A program made the position numbers and the translations under genes. Positions 37,567 to 46,468 of a stretch of 64,000 bases of DNA are shown here, one piece after another; the stretch's first letter is position 1, and each line of letters starts with the position of its first letter. Location: contig NZ_MLFR01000006.1 of the NCBI RefSeq assembly GCF_002095475.1, positions 108,233 through 172,232 of the forward strand, in the 5' to 3' direction. This DNA is from Pantoea rwandensis (GTDB lineage Bacteria; Pseudomonadota; Gammaproteobacteria; Enterobacterales; Enterobacteriaceae). Under the pieces are notes generated by a model. It worked only from the letters and a program-made list of their open reading frames with translations. It did not search any database and was not told the DNA's origin.

Positions 37567-38837
37567 GCAGCTACAACACCGCCGCCGCATTGAACGTCAG
37601 CAAACCCAATCTACATAAAACCCTGTTTGCGACCTGTATCGGCAACGCGTTGGAATGGTTCGACATCGCGGTCTATGCCTTTTTTGCCAATTACATTGCG
37701 CATGTGTTCTTCCCTACCAGCGATGCATCCGTTTCAATGCTGTTGACGTTTGGCAGCTTCGGCGTCTCTTTCTTAATTCGCCCGCTGGGTGCCATTGTGT
37801 TGGGTAATTATGCCGATCGTCATGGCCGAAAAAAGGCGTTGTTGTTATCTATCAATCTGATGATGCTGGGCGGGGCGATCATTACTTTTATGCCTGGCTA
37901 CGAAAGTATTGGGTTGATTGCACCGTTACTGGTACTGCTGGCTCGTCTGATTCAGGGCTTCTCCGCCGGTGGCGAGTTTGGTAGCTCGACAGCATTTCTG
38001 GTCGAACATTTCCCTGAGCGTAAAGCCTTTATCGCCAGTTGGCAGTTCGCCACACAAGGTGCGAGCACGTTGATGGCCTCTGCGTTTGGCTTGGGGTTAA
38101 CGCAAATCCTTACTGAGAGCCAGATTCAGGAATGGGGCTGGCGTATTCCCTTTGCATTCGGTCTGCTGATTGGTCCTCTGGGGATTTACATTCGCCGCCA
38201 CGTGCATGAGCCTGCCAGTTTCGAAGCACAGCAACCTGAAGCTGCACCCCTTAAGCGCCTGTTTGGTCGCCAGAAAGAGTTGATGTTGCTGGCCATTGGT
38301 CTGATGGTCATCTCAACAGCAGTCAACTACATGCTGAATTATGTTCCAACTTATGCGACCAAAAACCTGCATTTACCAAGCTCAACTGCCTTTGCCGCGA
38401 CCTTGCTGGCGGGTGTGATCTTGACGGTGGTTACGCCGATTATGGGGCTGTGTGCGGAGCGCGTTGGACGTGTACCACTGATGTGGGGTTCGCTGATTTT
38501 GCTGATCGTCACCATCTACCCGGCATTTAGCCTGGTGGTGAATCACCCTACGCCCACCACGTTGATTATTCTGGTGTGCTGGATGGCCTTACTAAAATCG
38601 ATTTACTTCTCGACGGTGCCTTCAGTGATGGCCGATCTGTTCCCGATAGGTACGCGTGCCAGTGGAATGGCGATCAGCTATAACGTGGCGGTCACGATAT
38701 TTGGTGGCTTTGCCCCGTTGATCTGTACGTTGTTGATCAACGCCACCGGCACCAGCCTGGCACCGGGCTATTATTTGATGGCAATGTCGGTGTTAAGCGG
38801 ACTGGCATTAATTCGCAGCCAGAAGCGTGTGAGTTAA
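37563..38837 (+). CDS. MFS transporter, metabolite:H+ symporter (MHS) family
   Basis: 424 residues with 12 hydrophobic segments. MHS marks are plain: G-N-A-L-E-W-F-D-I-A-V-Y-A in TM1, R-P-L-G-A-I-V-L-G-N-Y-A-D-R-H-G-R-K-K in loop 2-3 and Q-G-F-S-A-G-G-E-F-G in TM4. Relatives include ProP, ShiA and CitA. The substrate probably matches the coupled M20 hydrolase (an acyl- or peptidyl-amino acid), which is inference. The gene is followed by a repeat region. Confidence 0.87.
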   Translation: MSSYNTAAALNVSKPNLHKTLFATCIGNALEWFDIAVYAFFANYIAHVFFPTSDASVSMLLTFGSFGVSFLIRPLGAIVLGNYADRHGRKKALLLSINLMMLGGAIITFMPGYESIGLIAPLLVLLARLIQGFSAGGEFGSSTAFLVEHFPERKAFIASWQFATQGASTLMASAFGLGLTQILTESQIQEWGWRIPFAFGLLIGPLGIYIRRHVHEPASFEAQQPEAAPLKRLFGRQKELMLLAIGLMVISTAVNYMLNYVPTYATKNLHLPSSTAFAATLLAGVILTVVTPIMGLCAERVGRVPLMWGSLILLIVTIYPAFSLVVNHPTPTTLIILVCWMALLKSIYFSTVPSVMADLFPIGTRASGMAISYNVAVTIFGGFAPLICTLLINATGTSLAPGYYLMAMSVLSGLALIRSQKRVS

Positions 38838-38961
38838 CCACCGGGGGCGCTTAAGACGTAATGCGCACAGGGTGATAACGCAGTCTGGTGCCGCTCAGGG
38901 GCTGGCGGTCCTCGCGCCGCTGACGCGGTGCCTTCACGCCATTCATCTGCCTTTACGGACC

Positions 38962-38995
38962 GGTGGGGATGGAACATCCCTGTTCCAGCCCCACC
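38962..38995 (+). terminator. Hairpin downstream of the MHS transporter gene
   Basis: GGTGGGG (38962-38968) pairs with CCCCACC (38989-38995), and GGAACA pairs with TGTTCC inside over a four-base loop; TTTCG follows. A second small hairpin CCCGC/GCGGG follows at about 39001. It could terminate the M20-MHS operon 125 bases after its stop, or be part of the repeat. Confidence 0.5.
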
Positions 38996-39232
38996 TTTCG
39001 CCCGCGTCCTGCGGGCTCTCCTGGCAGACTCACTCTGTTCAGCGCTGCGAAATGCCATCCCCTAAGCGGCCCCAGCCTGCTTGCTAATCTCCGTCTACGC
39101 TGTTGGAAAGGGCTCGATGGCTCAGGCGATAGCGCTTTTAATGCCACAAAGGGCACAATGTCTGAGGCCACAGCGCCTCTGCTGCTGCAACGGGCTATTC
39201 GCAGCGCTGAGGCGGAGACGTTGTGCCAGGAG

Positions 39233-39304
39233 CCTGTCGCATGGATGCGACAGGCAGTTCGGGTTGGCCTGGATGGCCTTACCCGAACGGTCGTCCGGCA
39301 CGAC
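39233..39304. repeat. Cluster of three consecutive hairpins in the composite repeat
   Basis: CCTGTCGCAT / ATGCGACAGG (39233-39254); GTTCGGGT / ACCCGAAC (39257-39288) with an inner GGCC / GGCC; GTCGT / ACGAC (39290-39304). All stems are perfect and separated by one to two bases. This is the part of the repeat with the strongest potential RNA or cruciform structure. Confidence 0.8.
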
Positions 39305-39383
39305 GTTGCAGCCGAAGGCACCGCGCAGCGGCGCGAGGACGGCCCGGCAGCGGCAGAGGTGCTGTGGCCCGCACTGAATCGCG

Positions 39384-39421
39384 TAAAAGAAAAGGCTGCC
39401 ACTCCTTAAAATGACAGCCTT
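39384..39421 (-). terminator. Probable aldA terminator
   Basis: On the minus strand AAGGCTG, a 16-base loop, CAGCCTT and then TTCTTTTAC. It lies about 70 bases after the aldA stop. Confidence 0.7.
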
Positions 39422-39493
39422 ACTGGAACAGGACATTAAAGAGCAGACGCTAAGCCCTATATGGCGGCCTTACAAACTCGCAACGGTTCGATT

Positions 39494-40930
39494 TTACGAA
39501 AACTGCAAATACGCCACATGTGTTTGCAGGTACTCTTCCAGCCCATGACGGCCATCGGCACCGCCAACGCCCGACTTACGCCATCCTGCATGGAATCCTT
39601 GCATCGCCTCGAAATTCTCACGGTTAACGTAAGTCTCGCCAAACTTCAGCTTACGCAAGGCAATCATTGCGGTGTTGAGATTCTGAGTATAAATCGATGA
39701 GGTCAGGCCATATTCGCAGTCGTTGGCCAATTCGATGGCCTCGTCCAGCGTTTTGAACGCCATCACTGGTAACACTGGGCCAAAGATCTCCTCCTGCATG
39801 ATCTCCATCTCCTGACGTACACCCGTGATAATCGTGGGTTCAAAGTAGAAGCCTTGATTACCAACACGTTTACCGCCCAGTACCACTGTGCCACCCTCAG
39901 CCACGGCGTTGGCGACTTTCTTCTCTACGCGTCCTAGTGCCGCTTCGGTGATAAGAGGCCCCATATCAATATCGGTTTGTTCAGCCGGATTACCGAACTT
40001 CACTTGCTTCATCGCCGCTGTAAGGGCAGTGATGAAACGGTCATAAATGCCTTCTTGGACATAAACACGTTCGGCACAGTTGCAGACTTGCCCGGTGTTG
40101 ATGACACGAGAGCTCACGATCGCCTTCACGGCCAGATCCAAGTCAGCGTCATCCATGACAATGGCCGGCGCTTTACCGCCCAGTTCCAGCGACACTTTCG
40201 TGACATTCTTGGCGGCTGCTTGCATGGTGGCGATACCGGCACCGACGCTGCCGGTCAGGCTGACCAGGCCCACCGCAGGGTTAGCTGCCAATTCTTGTCC
40301 CACTTCCGGGCCATAGCCATACACAAAGTTGATCACCCCTTTAGGCAGACCGATTTCATGAATGATCTGCGCAAAAATGGCGGCATTATTGGGTGTTAAT
40401 TCGCTGGGTTTGATGGCGATAGTATTACCGGTCACCAGTGCCGGGGCGGCTTTACGCGCAATCAGGAAGAAGGGGAAATTCCAGGGCAGTATGCCGGTCG
40501 TGACGCCAATGGCTTTCTTAAACACGAAAATATTTTCATTCGGGCGATCGCTGTTAACGATTTCGCCTTCATAACGACGCGCCCACTCCGCCATATATTC
40601 CAGGTAATCGGCCGTAAACAGCACCTCGGTTTGCGCCAGCCCCTGTGTTTTACCGCCTTCTGCCACAATCGTGGCGGTAAGCTCTGACTCATGATGGCGA
40701 ATACCTGCTGCGATCTTACGTAACCAGTTTCCACGCTCGATGGCAGGCAGGGCTTCCCATCCTGGCTGTGCCGCTTCGGCGGCGGCAATCGCCTGTGCTG
40801 CATCGTGCTTGGTGCCTTCTGGTATACGTGACAGCAGCGCTTCAGTCGCGGGATTGATCACCTCAATCCACTTGTCATGCTGATCGGCCACAAACGCGCC
40901 ATTAATATAATGTTGATGGTGTGTTGTCAT
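39494..40930 (-). CDS. aldA: Lactaldehyde dehydrogenase AldA
   Basis: 478 residues, matching E. coli AldA (479). Aldehyde dehydrogenase motifs: I-L-P-W-N-F-P near 147, K-P-S-E near 173, T-G-S-V near 226, E-L-G-G-K near 248 (general base Glu) and the catalytic Cys in N-T-G-Q-V-C-N-C-A-E near 282. It oxidises L-lactaldehyde to L-lactate with NAD. L-lactaldehyde is the product of rhamnulose-1-phosphate cleavage by RhaD, whose gene is about 7 kb away. In E. coli aldA is elsewhere; here it sits at the edge of the rhamnose module. Confidence 0.93.
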   Translation of the reverse strand: MTTHHQHYINGAFVADQHDKWIEVINPATEALLSRIPEGTKHDAAQAIAAAEAAQPGWEALPAIERGNWLRKIAAGIRHHESELTATIVAEGGKTQGLAQTEVLFTADYLEYMAEWARRYEGEIVNSDRPNENIFVFKKAIGVTTGILPWNFPFFLIARKAAPALVTGNTIAIKPSELTPNNAAIFAQIIHEIGLPKGVINFVYGYGPEVGQELAANPAVGLVSLTGSVGAGIATMQAAAKNVTKVSLELGGKAPAIVMDDADLDLAVKAIVSSRVINTGQVCNCAERVYVQEGIYDRFITALTAAMKQVKFGNPAEQTDIDMGPLITEAALGRVEKKVANAVAEGGTVVLGGKRVGNQGFYFEPTIITGVRQEMEIMQEEIFGPVLPVMAFKTLDEAIELANDCEYGLTSSIYTQNLNTAMIALRKLKFGETYVNRENFEAMQGFHAGWRKSGVGGADGRHGLEEYLQTHVAYLQFS

Positions 40931-41055
40931 CTGTAGGGCTCCGCGATCGGTTTCGTTAACTTTGTGTGAAATGCAGAGTGAAACAGATCAAGGTGTAGCA
41001 CCTTTTTGTCATTGCCAATGCAGATGCCGGGGTGGCAGAGAAGGGAAGAACCGCA

Positions 41056-41097
41056 CGCTGAACGCAGCATTCCTGGCGAAATGCCGCGCATTCAGCG
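41056..41097 (-). terminator. Stem-loop downstream of the yoaK-like gene
   Basis: CGCTGAA (41056-41062) pairs with TTCAGCG (41091-41097), and GCATT (41067-41071) pairs with AATGC (41080-41084) inside. On the minus strand it lies 33 bases past the small gene's stop and is followed by a pyrimidine-rich stretch. Confidence 0.5.
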
Positions 41098-41129
41098 GGT
41101 TAGCACAGCTAAGGTATTGTTCTGAAAAG

Positions 41130-41228
41130 TCAGGAACCGGGCATTGCCGCGCCGCTGGCAACAAACCAGGCAAGGAAACTGACGCCAGCAATAATAATGG
41201 CAATAGGGAAAAGTATTCCGATTTTCAT
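41130..41228 (-). CDS. yoaK: YoaK-like small membrane protein (32 aa)
   Basis: ATG at 41228, stop at 41130, 32 residues. M-K-I-G-I-L-F-P starts the protein, followed by a hydrophobic helix to about residue 24 and a short tail A-A-M-P-G-S. E. coli YoaK, a 32-residue membrane protein, begins M-R-I-G-I-I-F-P and ends G-Y-A-A-P-G-A as I recall it, so the family call is reasonable. An AGGAT ribosome site precedes the start. It lies 14 bases after the hypothetical gene at 41243, forming a two-gene unit. Function unknown. Confidence 0.75.
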   Translation of the reverse strand: MKIGILFPIAIIIAGVSFLAWFVASGAAMPGS

Positions 41229-41242
41229 AATGATCCTGAGTG

Positions 41243-41566
41243 TTAAGCGAGTTGAACAATAGCGCGGTGTGTTTTCATCATACTAAACAGTTGAAACTGC
41301 GTTGCATCATCCACCTGCCGCAGATGCTCACCTTTCTGATAATGAATACGGTGGACGTGCCCGAGTTGACGCCACACCACAATCGCGGATGCCAGTAAGG
41401 CGCAGGTCTCTTCACTCTGAATACAGTCGAGCGTGGCATAACGATCCTCATCCAATCCATTGATGAAAACGTTCAACGCCTGCGGCGGTACGATGGCGCG
41501 AATGTCATCCAACATTACGCGACTCACGGGCTGTGACAGCAATAGCGTCAGCCTTTTGGTATTCAT
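41243..41566 (-). CDS. Hypothetical protein, 107 aa, co-transcribed with the yoaK-like gene
   Basis: 107 residues with an AAGGA site five bases before the ATG. Not recognised. No signal peptide; mixed composition with two Cys (D-C-I-Q-S-E-E-T-C) and a basic/aromatic segment W-R-Q-L-G-H-V-H-R-I-H-Y-Q-K-G near 66-80. Probably a small soluble alpha/beta protein. Its tight linkage to a small membrane protein gene is the only functional hint. Confidence 0.65.
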   Translation of the reverse strand: MNTKRLTLLLSQPVSRVMLDDIRAIVPPQALNVFINGLDEDRYATLDCIQSEETCALLASAIVVWRQLGHVHRIHYQKGEHLRQVDDATQFQLFSMMKTHRAIVQLA

Positions 41567-41932
41567 CTCAATCCTTCGTTCCGATGATTTTTCCGGCGTT
41601 AAACGAATTTAGCGCGCCTGATGCAAACAAACCGGGTGGCTTTGTGTGAGTGCCATGTTACTCAGCATGTTGGCAGTCAGTCAAAAACTGTGTTGATCAA
41701 CACAACAAAAATTAAAAATATCTAGAATAATAAGCGACTTATAAAAAATAACCGGTGTAACGCCTGCAAAAGCGAATTTGTGATCCTCATGTTGAAAACC
41801 CGCCTGATTTTGCCAGCCCTTTGCGCTTTCCGGCAGCCATTCAAAGGCTGATGAAAAGCAGCACGCCGTAGACTGCCAGTAATCGGGAGACTGTCCGTTT
41901 CCTGTGGGCCTCAACCTTACGAAGGAATAACA
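41567..41932. promoter_or_regulatory. Region upstream of rhaT
   Basis: 366 bases, AT-rich at 41690-41760, without a supported gene. It contains the rhaT promoter. CCAGTAATCGGGAGACT at about 41876 resembles the promoter-proximal RhaS half-site found before rhaB, but no matching distal half-site could be placed. A small hairpin CAGCC/GGCTG lies at 41834-41850. The rhaT ribosome site GAAGGAA is clear. Confidence 0.4.
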
Positions 41933-42967
41933 ATGAACAGTGCCATTCTTGCCGGTATTTTCTGGCATCTGGTGGGTGCCGCCAGTGCCGCATGTTTTTA
42001 TGCTCCGTTTAAGCAGGTAAAAAAGTGGTCATGGGAAACAATGTGGTCAGTGGGCGGCTTGATGTCGTGGCTGATCCTGCCTTGGGCGGTGAGCGCGGTG
42101 CTGCTCCCCAACTTCTGGGCCTACTACGGCAGTTTTAGTGCTTCACAGCTGTTGCCGGTGTTTCTGTTTGGTGCCATGTGGGGCATAGGCAACATCAACT
42201 ATGGCCTGACCATGCGCTATCTCGGGATGTCGATGGGCATCGGTATTGCCATCGGGATTACGCTGGTGGTTGGAACGCTGATGACGCCGCTGTTACAAGG
42301 CCGCTTCGTTGAGCTGTTCAGCTCGCCGGGTGGCCGGATGACCCTGTTAGGTGTGCTGGTGGCGTTGGTGGGGGTCGCGATTGTCTCGCGTGCCGGTTTG
42401 TTAAAAGAGCGCGCCCTCGGTATTAACGCCGAAGAGTTTAACCTGAAGAAAGGACTGGTGCTGGCGGTGCTCTGTGGCATTTTCTCTGCCGGTATGTCGT
42501 TTGCCATGGATGCGGCGAAACCAATGCATGAAGCGGCAGCGAATCTGGGGATTAACCCGCTGTATGTGGCCCTGCCAAGTTATGTGGTGATCATGGGCGG
42601 TGGCGCACTGGTTAACCTCGCCTTCTGTTTTATCCGTTTGGCGGTGAAACCTGAGCTCTCGATTCGTCGCGACTTTTCTGTGGCAAAACCGATGCTCATC
42701 GCTAACGTGGCTTTCGCTGTGCTGGGCGGAACGATGTGGTATTTACAGTTCTTCTTCTACGCTTGGGGCCACGCGAAAATCCCGCCGCAGTATGATTTCG
42801 TTAGCTGGATGCTACACATGAGCCTGTATGTGCTGTGTGGGGGCTTGGTGGGCTTGATTCTCAAAGAGTGGAAATCCGCAGGGCAACGGCCAGTGCGAGT
42901 ACTGTCGCTGGGGTGTGTGGTGATTATCATCGCGGCCAACATTGTTGGCTTAGGCATGGCTAACTAA
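41933..42967 (+). CDS. rhaT: L-rhamnose:H+ symporter RhaT
   Basis: 344 residues, the E. coli RhaT length, with about ten hydrophobic helices. It starts [26 protein letters not shown], the characteristic N-terminus of the family, and contains [13 protein letters not shown]. It takes L-rhamnose into the cytosol with a proton. It converges on rhaR, with a terminator overlapping the rhaR stop. Confidence 0.96.
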   Translation: MNSAILAGIFWHLVGAASAACFYAPFKQVKKWSWETMWSVGGLMSWLILPWAVSAVLLPNFWAYYGSFSASQLLPVFLFGAMWGIGNINYGLTMRYLGMSMGIGIAIGITLVVGTLMTPLLQGRFVELFSSPGGRMTLLGVLVALVGVAIVSRAGLLKERALGINAEEFNLKKGLVLAVLCGIFSAGMSFAMDAAKPMHEAAANLGINPLYVALPSYVVIMGGGALVNLAFCFIRLAVKPELSIRRDFSVAKPMLIANVAFAVLGGTMWYLQFFFYAWGHAKIPPQYDFVSWMLHMSLYVLCGGLVGLILKEWKSAGQRPVRVLSLGCVVIIIAANIVGLGMAN

Positions 42968-42979
42968 CAAAAACAACCC

Positions 42980-43007
42980 GCCTGGCGCACGGTGCGTCAG
43001 GCTTTTT
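42980..43007 (+). terminator. rhaT terminator overlapping the rhaR stop codon
   Basis: GCCTGGCGCA, loop CGG, TGCGTCAGGC (one G-T wobble), then TTTTT. The 3' arm contains the rhaR stop codon on the opposite strand. Confidence 0.88.
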
Positions 43008-43863
43008 CCCTGTCAGAGAGGGGTTCTCTCTGTGGCAGAAAACGTTGGCGCCACGCACTCGGCGTCAACCCCGTATCCCGCGTAAAGACCACTGAAAAAT
43101 AGTTACTGTCATCAAAGCCACAGCGTGCGGCCACTTCACTGATTAAACAATCCTGAGTACGCAGTAAATACTTTGCCTGGCATAACTGTAACTGACGTAA
43201 ATAGTGGCCCACCGTCATGCCGGTTTGCTGGCGAAAAAGGTGCTTTAGCGCGCGCTCACTGAGTTGGTTTTGCTGGCAAAACGTCGCCAGGTCGAAGGGT
43301 CGGTTTAACGCGCCCTGTAAGGCAGACATCAATAAATCGAGCTGTTCTCCTTCCGGCAGCGCCCATGGTCGGTCAGCAGCATAGCCGTGCCGGCGCAGTA
43401 TCAGCGCCAACTGTAGAAAAAGCGCTTCGGAGAGTTGAATCGACAACGAATCACTTTTGCGACTTTCCCGCTCCAACTGGCTAATCACGCCGCGCGCCAA
43501 TGCCATGCCGCGCGTGGTGAGGCGCCAACAGCCCGGCGCATCAGCATCTTCGGGCGGCAGCAGTTGGCTCCAGTCCAGGCTCAAGTGAAAGCGATCGCGA
43601 CAGTAAAGAATATTATCGAGGGCCAAATCATTCACGCTGTCGTAACTGTGGCAGTCATTGTCGCGGATATAAAACACATCGCCACAGGTAATTAGCCAAG
43701 GGCGATCGTTCAGCACGTGCAAACCATTGCCACGCCATACGATCACAATCTCACTAAATTCATGGCGATGCGGCGGAAAGGAGGGTTGTGGCATACGTTC
43801 GGCCACAGCAATCGGTAGATTGGTGGCCGGGAAATAGTCTTCGCGCGTCAAAATCAGCGACAT
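42997..43863 (-). CDS. rhaR: Rhamnose regulator RhaR (AraC family)
   Basis: 288 residues. The N-terminal cupin-like sugar-binding domain (about 1-165) contains [13 protein letters not shown]. The C-terminal AraC domain (about 185-280) has two helix-turn-helices, the second ending in [19 protein letters not shown]. With rhamnose, RhaR activates rhaSR. It follows rhaS by 14 bases in the rhaSR operon. Confidence 0.92.
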   Translation of the reverse strand: MSLILTREDYFPATNLPIAVAERMPQPSFPPHRHEFSEIVIVWRGNGLHVLNDRPWLITCGDVFYIRDNDCHSYDSVNDLALDNILYCRDRFHLSLDWSQLLPPEDADAPGCWRLTTRGMALARGVISQLERESRKSDSLSIQLSEALFLQLALILRRHGYAADRPWALPEGEQLDLLMSALQGALNRPFDLATFCQQNQLSERALKHLFRQQTGMTVGHYLRQLQLCQAKYLLRTQDCLISEVAARCGFDDSNYFSVVFTRDTGLTPSAWRQRFLPQREPLSDREKA

Positions 43864-43877
43864 GAGAGTGGCTCCAG

Positions 43878-44699
43878 TTACATCATCTGCTGGCGCTCCG
43901 CTCGGGGCGCGCAGCCAAATTCCCGCCGGAACAGCGTGGAAAAGTGGTTACTGTCACCAAATCCACACTGATAGGCGATGTCCGTTATACGCATATCACT
44001 ATGACGCAATAAATGCCGTGCCTGCAGCAAACGTAGCCGATTCAGATAACGCTGAGGCGTATTGCCCGTTTGCTGCTTCATTTGGCGATGCAGCGTGCGT
44101 AGCGAGAGTGAAAAACGATCTGCCAGTGCCTCCCACGCAATGTCTTCACTGTAGTGTTCATTAAGCCAGTCGAGCAACCGATGCAGCCGTGCTTCCTGAT
44201 CCTGGGCGTGATCGTTGTGACTGGCTTGGCGCAATAGCACTAACAGTTGTAAAAACAGTTGCTCCTGATGCGCCTGGCGCTCGAGTGACCAAACATCCTG
44301 CTGTTTCATCTGCGTCACGATCTGTAGCGCCTGCGCCATCACTCTCTGGTTGATACGCCAGTGCGAAGCATAGTTGCCATCTTCATCACCCGGTAACAGC
44401 GACTGTAAACCAGACAGAAAGCGAAAAGCGGCCGGACTGCGATACAGCACATTGGTCAGGCAAAGATTATCGGTTTGCTCGTAAAGATGGCGATCGTGGT
44501 CGCGCACAAAGCATACACAGCCTGCACATAACGTCTGTGGCTGACCGTTAAAAACATGGATGCCAGACCCTTGCTCGACCAACACAATTTCATGGAAATC
44601 ATGATGATGTTCGGGAAACGCCTGTTGCGGCACGCGTGGCTCAATCGCAATCGCGTAGTTTCCTTCCGGAAAGAAATCAGCACTGTGCAAAACGGTCAT
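43878..44699 (-). CDS. rhaS: Rhamnose catabolism activator RhaS (AraC family)
   Basis: 273 residues (E. coli 278). Cupin-like domain with [13 protein letters not shown] near 30-42; AraC DNA-binding domain at about 175-272 with [20 protein letters not shown]. In the presence of L-rhamnose it activates rhaBAD and rhaT. Its two half-sites are readable upstream of rhaB (44883-44932). First gene of rhaSR, divergent from rhaBADM. Confidence 0.94.
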   Translation of the reverse strand: MTVLHSADFFPEGNYAIAIEPRVPQQAFPEHHHDFHEIVLVEQGSGIHVFNGQPQTLCAGCVCFVRDHDRHLYEQTDNLCLTNVLYRSPAAFRFLSGLQSLLPGDEDGNYASHWRINQRVMAQALQIVTQMKQQDVWSLERQAHQEQLFLQLLVLLRQASHNDHAQDQEARLHRLLDWLNEHYSEDIAWEALADRFSLSLRTLHRQMKQQTGNTPQRYLNRLRLLQARHLLRHSDMRITDIAYQCGFGDSNHFSTLFRREFGCAPRAERQQMM

Positions 44700-44863
44700 G
44701 ATGCGCCTCTCATTAACAACTTTGCAACCGAGTCTACGCAGGCGGACCGCACCTTACCTTGAATTTTGAACCCTCCAGCACAGGAAAATGGCGATTTATT
44801 CAAGATTAGCCAAGTGATTGATAGAAATGCGGTAAAGCTCACAACTCTATCCCAATACAGTTC

Positions 44864-44879
44864 TGTGAGCTTTCTCACG
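44864..44879. promoter_or_regulatory. CRP site in the rhaS-rhaB divergent region
   Basis: TGTGA-GCTTTC-TCACG: nine of ten conserved positions of TGTGA-N6-TCACA. It lies just upstream of the RhaS half-sites, as in E. coli rhaBAD, and could serve both rhaSR and rhaBADM. Confidence 0.85.
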
Positions 44880-44882
44880 ATC

Positions 44883-44955
44883 ATCTTTGCCAGTCTGCCA
44901 GCACTTTCACGCGCTGGCAGTAAGGGGAAGGTCGTCGCGTCTAGGGATTTATAGT
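44883..44955 (+). promoter_or_regulatory. RhaS half-sites and rhaB promoter
   Basis: Distal half-site ATCTTTGCCAGTCTGCC (44883-44899), a 16-base spacer, then the proximal half-site GGCAGTAAGGGGAAGGT (44916-44932). This is the 17-16-17 layout of E. coli rhaBAD, and both halves resemble the E. coli sequences. A -10 box TATAGT lies at 44950-44955; its -35 position (about 44927) overlaps the proximal half-site, as expected for a class II activator. Confidence 0.82.
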
Positions 44956-44986
44956 CTAGAAGCATCTCATCACAGGAAGAAACGCT

Positions 44987-46468
44987 ATGAGTATGCGTAA
45001 CATTGTTGCCATTGATTTAGGCGCATCCAGCGGACGCGTGATGCTTGCGCAATGGACCTCAGCCAGCCAGCACATTAGCCTGCGAGAAGTGTGTCGCTTT
45101 CCCAATCAACGTGTGCGCCGGGCCGGTTACGACTGCTGGGATCTTGATGCGTTGGAGCAGGCGATCCGGGCTGGACTGGCGCAGTTGGATGAAGAAGGCG
45201 TGGTGCCAGACAGTATTGGCATTGATACCTGGGGCGTTGATCTGGTGCTGTTGGATGCCAAGGGTGAGCGTGTCGGTGAGGCCGTAAGTTATCGCGACAA
45301 GCGCACCGAGGGTCAGATGGCGCAAGCGATAGATGAGTTGGGGAAAGAGGCGATTTATCAGCGCACCGGCATCCAGTTTCTGCCCTTCAATACACTCTAT
45401 CAGTTACGCGCGCTACACCAGCAACAGCCTGGCTGGCAAGCGCAGGTCAAACATGTACTGATGATTCCGGACTACCTGCACTATCGCCTGACAGGAAAGA
45501 TGAATTGGGAGTACACCAACGCCACGACCACGCAGTTGCTCAACATCGAAACCGGTGAATGGGATAAAGATCTGCTCAGCTGGGCTGGCGTGGACGCCGC
45601 CTGGTTTGGCAAACCCTCAGCGCCAGGCAACAAAGTGGGAGAGTGGATAAACAGCCGTGGAAACGCCATTCCCGTTGTTGCCGTGGCGACTCATGACACC
45701 GCCAGTGCGGTTCTCGCCACCCCATTGATGAACGATGATGCTGCATATCTCAGTTCCGGGACCTGGTCACTCATGGGCATTGAGAGTCTGCAACCTTGCA
45801 CCAGCCGTGCTGCGCTTAACGCCAATATCACCAATGAAGGGGGAGCAGAAGGCTATCGGGTACTCAAGAACATCATGGGATTGTGGCTGCTTCAGCGTGT
45901 GTGTGACGAACTGCATATTACCGACCTTTGTACGCTGATCGCTGAAGCGCAGCAGCAGCCCGCATGCCTGGCCCTGATCAACCCTAATCACCACCGTTTT
46001 ATCAATCCGACCAGTATGGTGCAGGAGATTCAAAATGCCTGTGCTGAACAGCATATGCCCATCCCGCAAACCCCTGCAGCACTGGCCCGAACTATCTTCG
46101 ATAGCCTGGCACTGCTGTATCGGCAGGTACTCGGCGAGCTCAGCCAATTGCGTAACGTACCCTTACGCCAACTGCACGTGGTGGGTGGGGGCAGTCAAAA
46201 TCCACTTTTAAATCAGTTATGTGCCGATGCCTGCCAGCTACCCGTTTTAGCCGGGCCGATTGAAGCTTCAACGCTCGGGAATGTCGGATGCCAGCTGATT
46301 GCGTTAGGTGAACTGCGTGATGTGGCCGATTTGCGTCGCTGCATTAGCCAAAATTTTCCATTAACCACATTTGAACCTCACTGCTCCAGCGTCTTTGCGG
46401 CCCATCAGGCACGTTTTGCAGCGCTGAGCCAACCCGCTAAGGAACTTGCTTATGACAAAGCTGATTGA
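44987..46468 (+). CDS. rhaB: Rhamnulokinase RhaB
   Basis: 493 residues (E. coli 489). FGGY kinase: phosphate loop D-L-G-A-S-S-G-R near residue 9, D-T-W-G-V-D near 82, A-T-H-D-T-A-S-A near 233 and the C-terminal V-V-G-G-G-S-Q-N near 400. It phosphorylates L-rhamnulose with ATP. ATG with AGGAAG eight bases upstream. The 3' end overlaps rhaA by 17 bases. Activated by RhaS and CRP from the promoter at 44883-44955. Confidence 0.95.
   Translation: MSMRNIVAIDLGASSGRVMLAQWTSASQHISLREVCRFPNQRVRRAGYDCWDLDALEQAIRAGLAQLDEEGVVPDSIGIDTWGVDLVLLDAKGERVGEAVSYRDKRTEGQMAQAIDELGKEAIYQRTGIQFLPFNTLYQLRALHQQQPGWQAQVKHVLMIPDYLHYRLTGKMNWEYTNATTTQLLNIETGEWDKDLLSWAGVDAAWFGKPSAPGNKVGEWINSRGNAIPVVAVATHDTASAVLATPLMNDDAAYLSSGTWSLMGIESLQPCTSRAALNANITNEGGAEGYRVLKNIMGLWLLQRVCDELHITDLCTLIAEAQQQPACLALINPNHHRFINPTSMVQEIQNACAEQHMPIPQTPAALARTIFDSLALLYRQVLGELSQLRNVPLRQLHVVGGGSQNPLLNQLCADACQLPVLAGPIEASTLGNVGCQLIALGELRDVADLRRCISQNFPLTTFEPHCSSVFAAHQARFAALSQPAKELAYDKAD

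Larger units (their letters stand above)
38871..39310. repeat. Composite dispersed repeat, copy 1
   Basis: No gene is supported between 38838 and 39383. 38871-38906 is a repeat unit found three more times near 63.7 kb (start GGTGATAACGCAGTCTGGTG). 39120-39160 and 39161-39201 are two 41-base units of the second unit type. 39161-39237 matches 63924-64000 at 75 of 77 positions. Strong hairpins follow at 39233-39304. The six-frame open readings across this block are all unlike proteins and reflect its GC-rich repeats. Confidence 0.85.

Noticed and set aside
38953..39436. Several overlapping ORFs of 98-149 codons on both strands
   Set aside because: They lie across the composite repeat, are open in many frames at once because of GC-rich composition, lack ribosome sites and have amino-acid makeup (Arg/Ala/Pro/Cys-rich) unlike real proteins.
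40990..41007. Small terminator-like hairpin AAGGTG-TAG-CACCTT followed by T
   Set aside because: It points along the plus strand where no upstream plus-strand gene exists; a six-base stem in the aldA promoter region is weak evidence for anything.
41842..41891. Full RhaS double site before rhaT
   Set aside because: Only the proximal half resembles the rhaB site; the position 16 bases upstream does not match the distal half-site.
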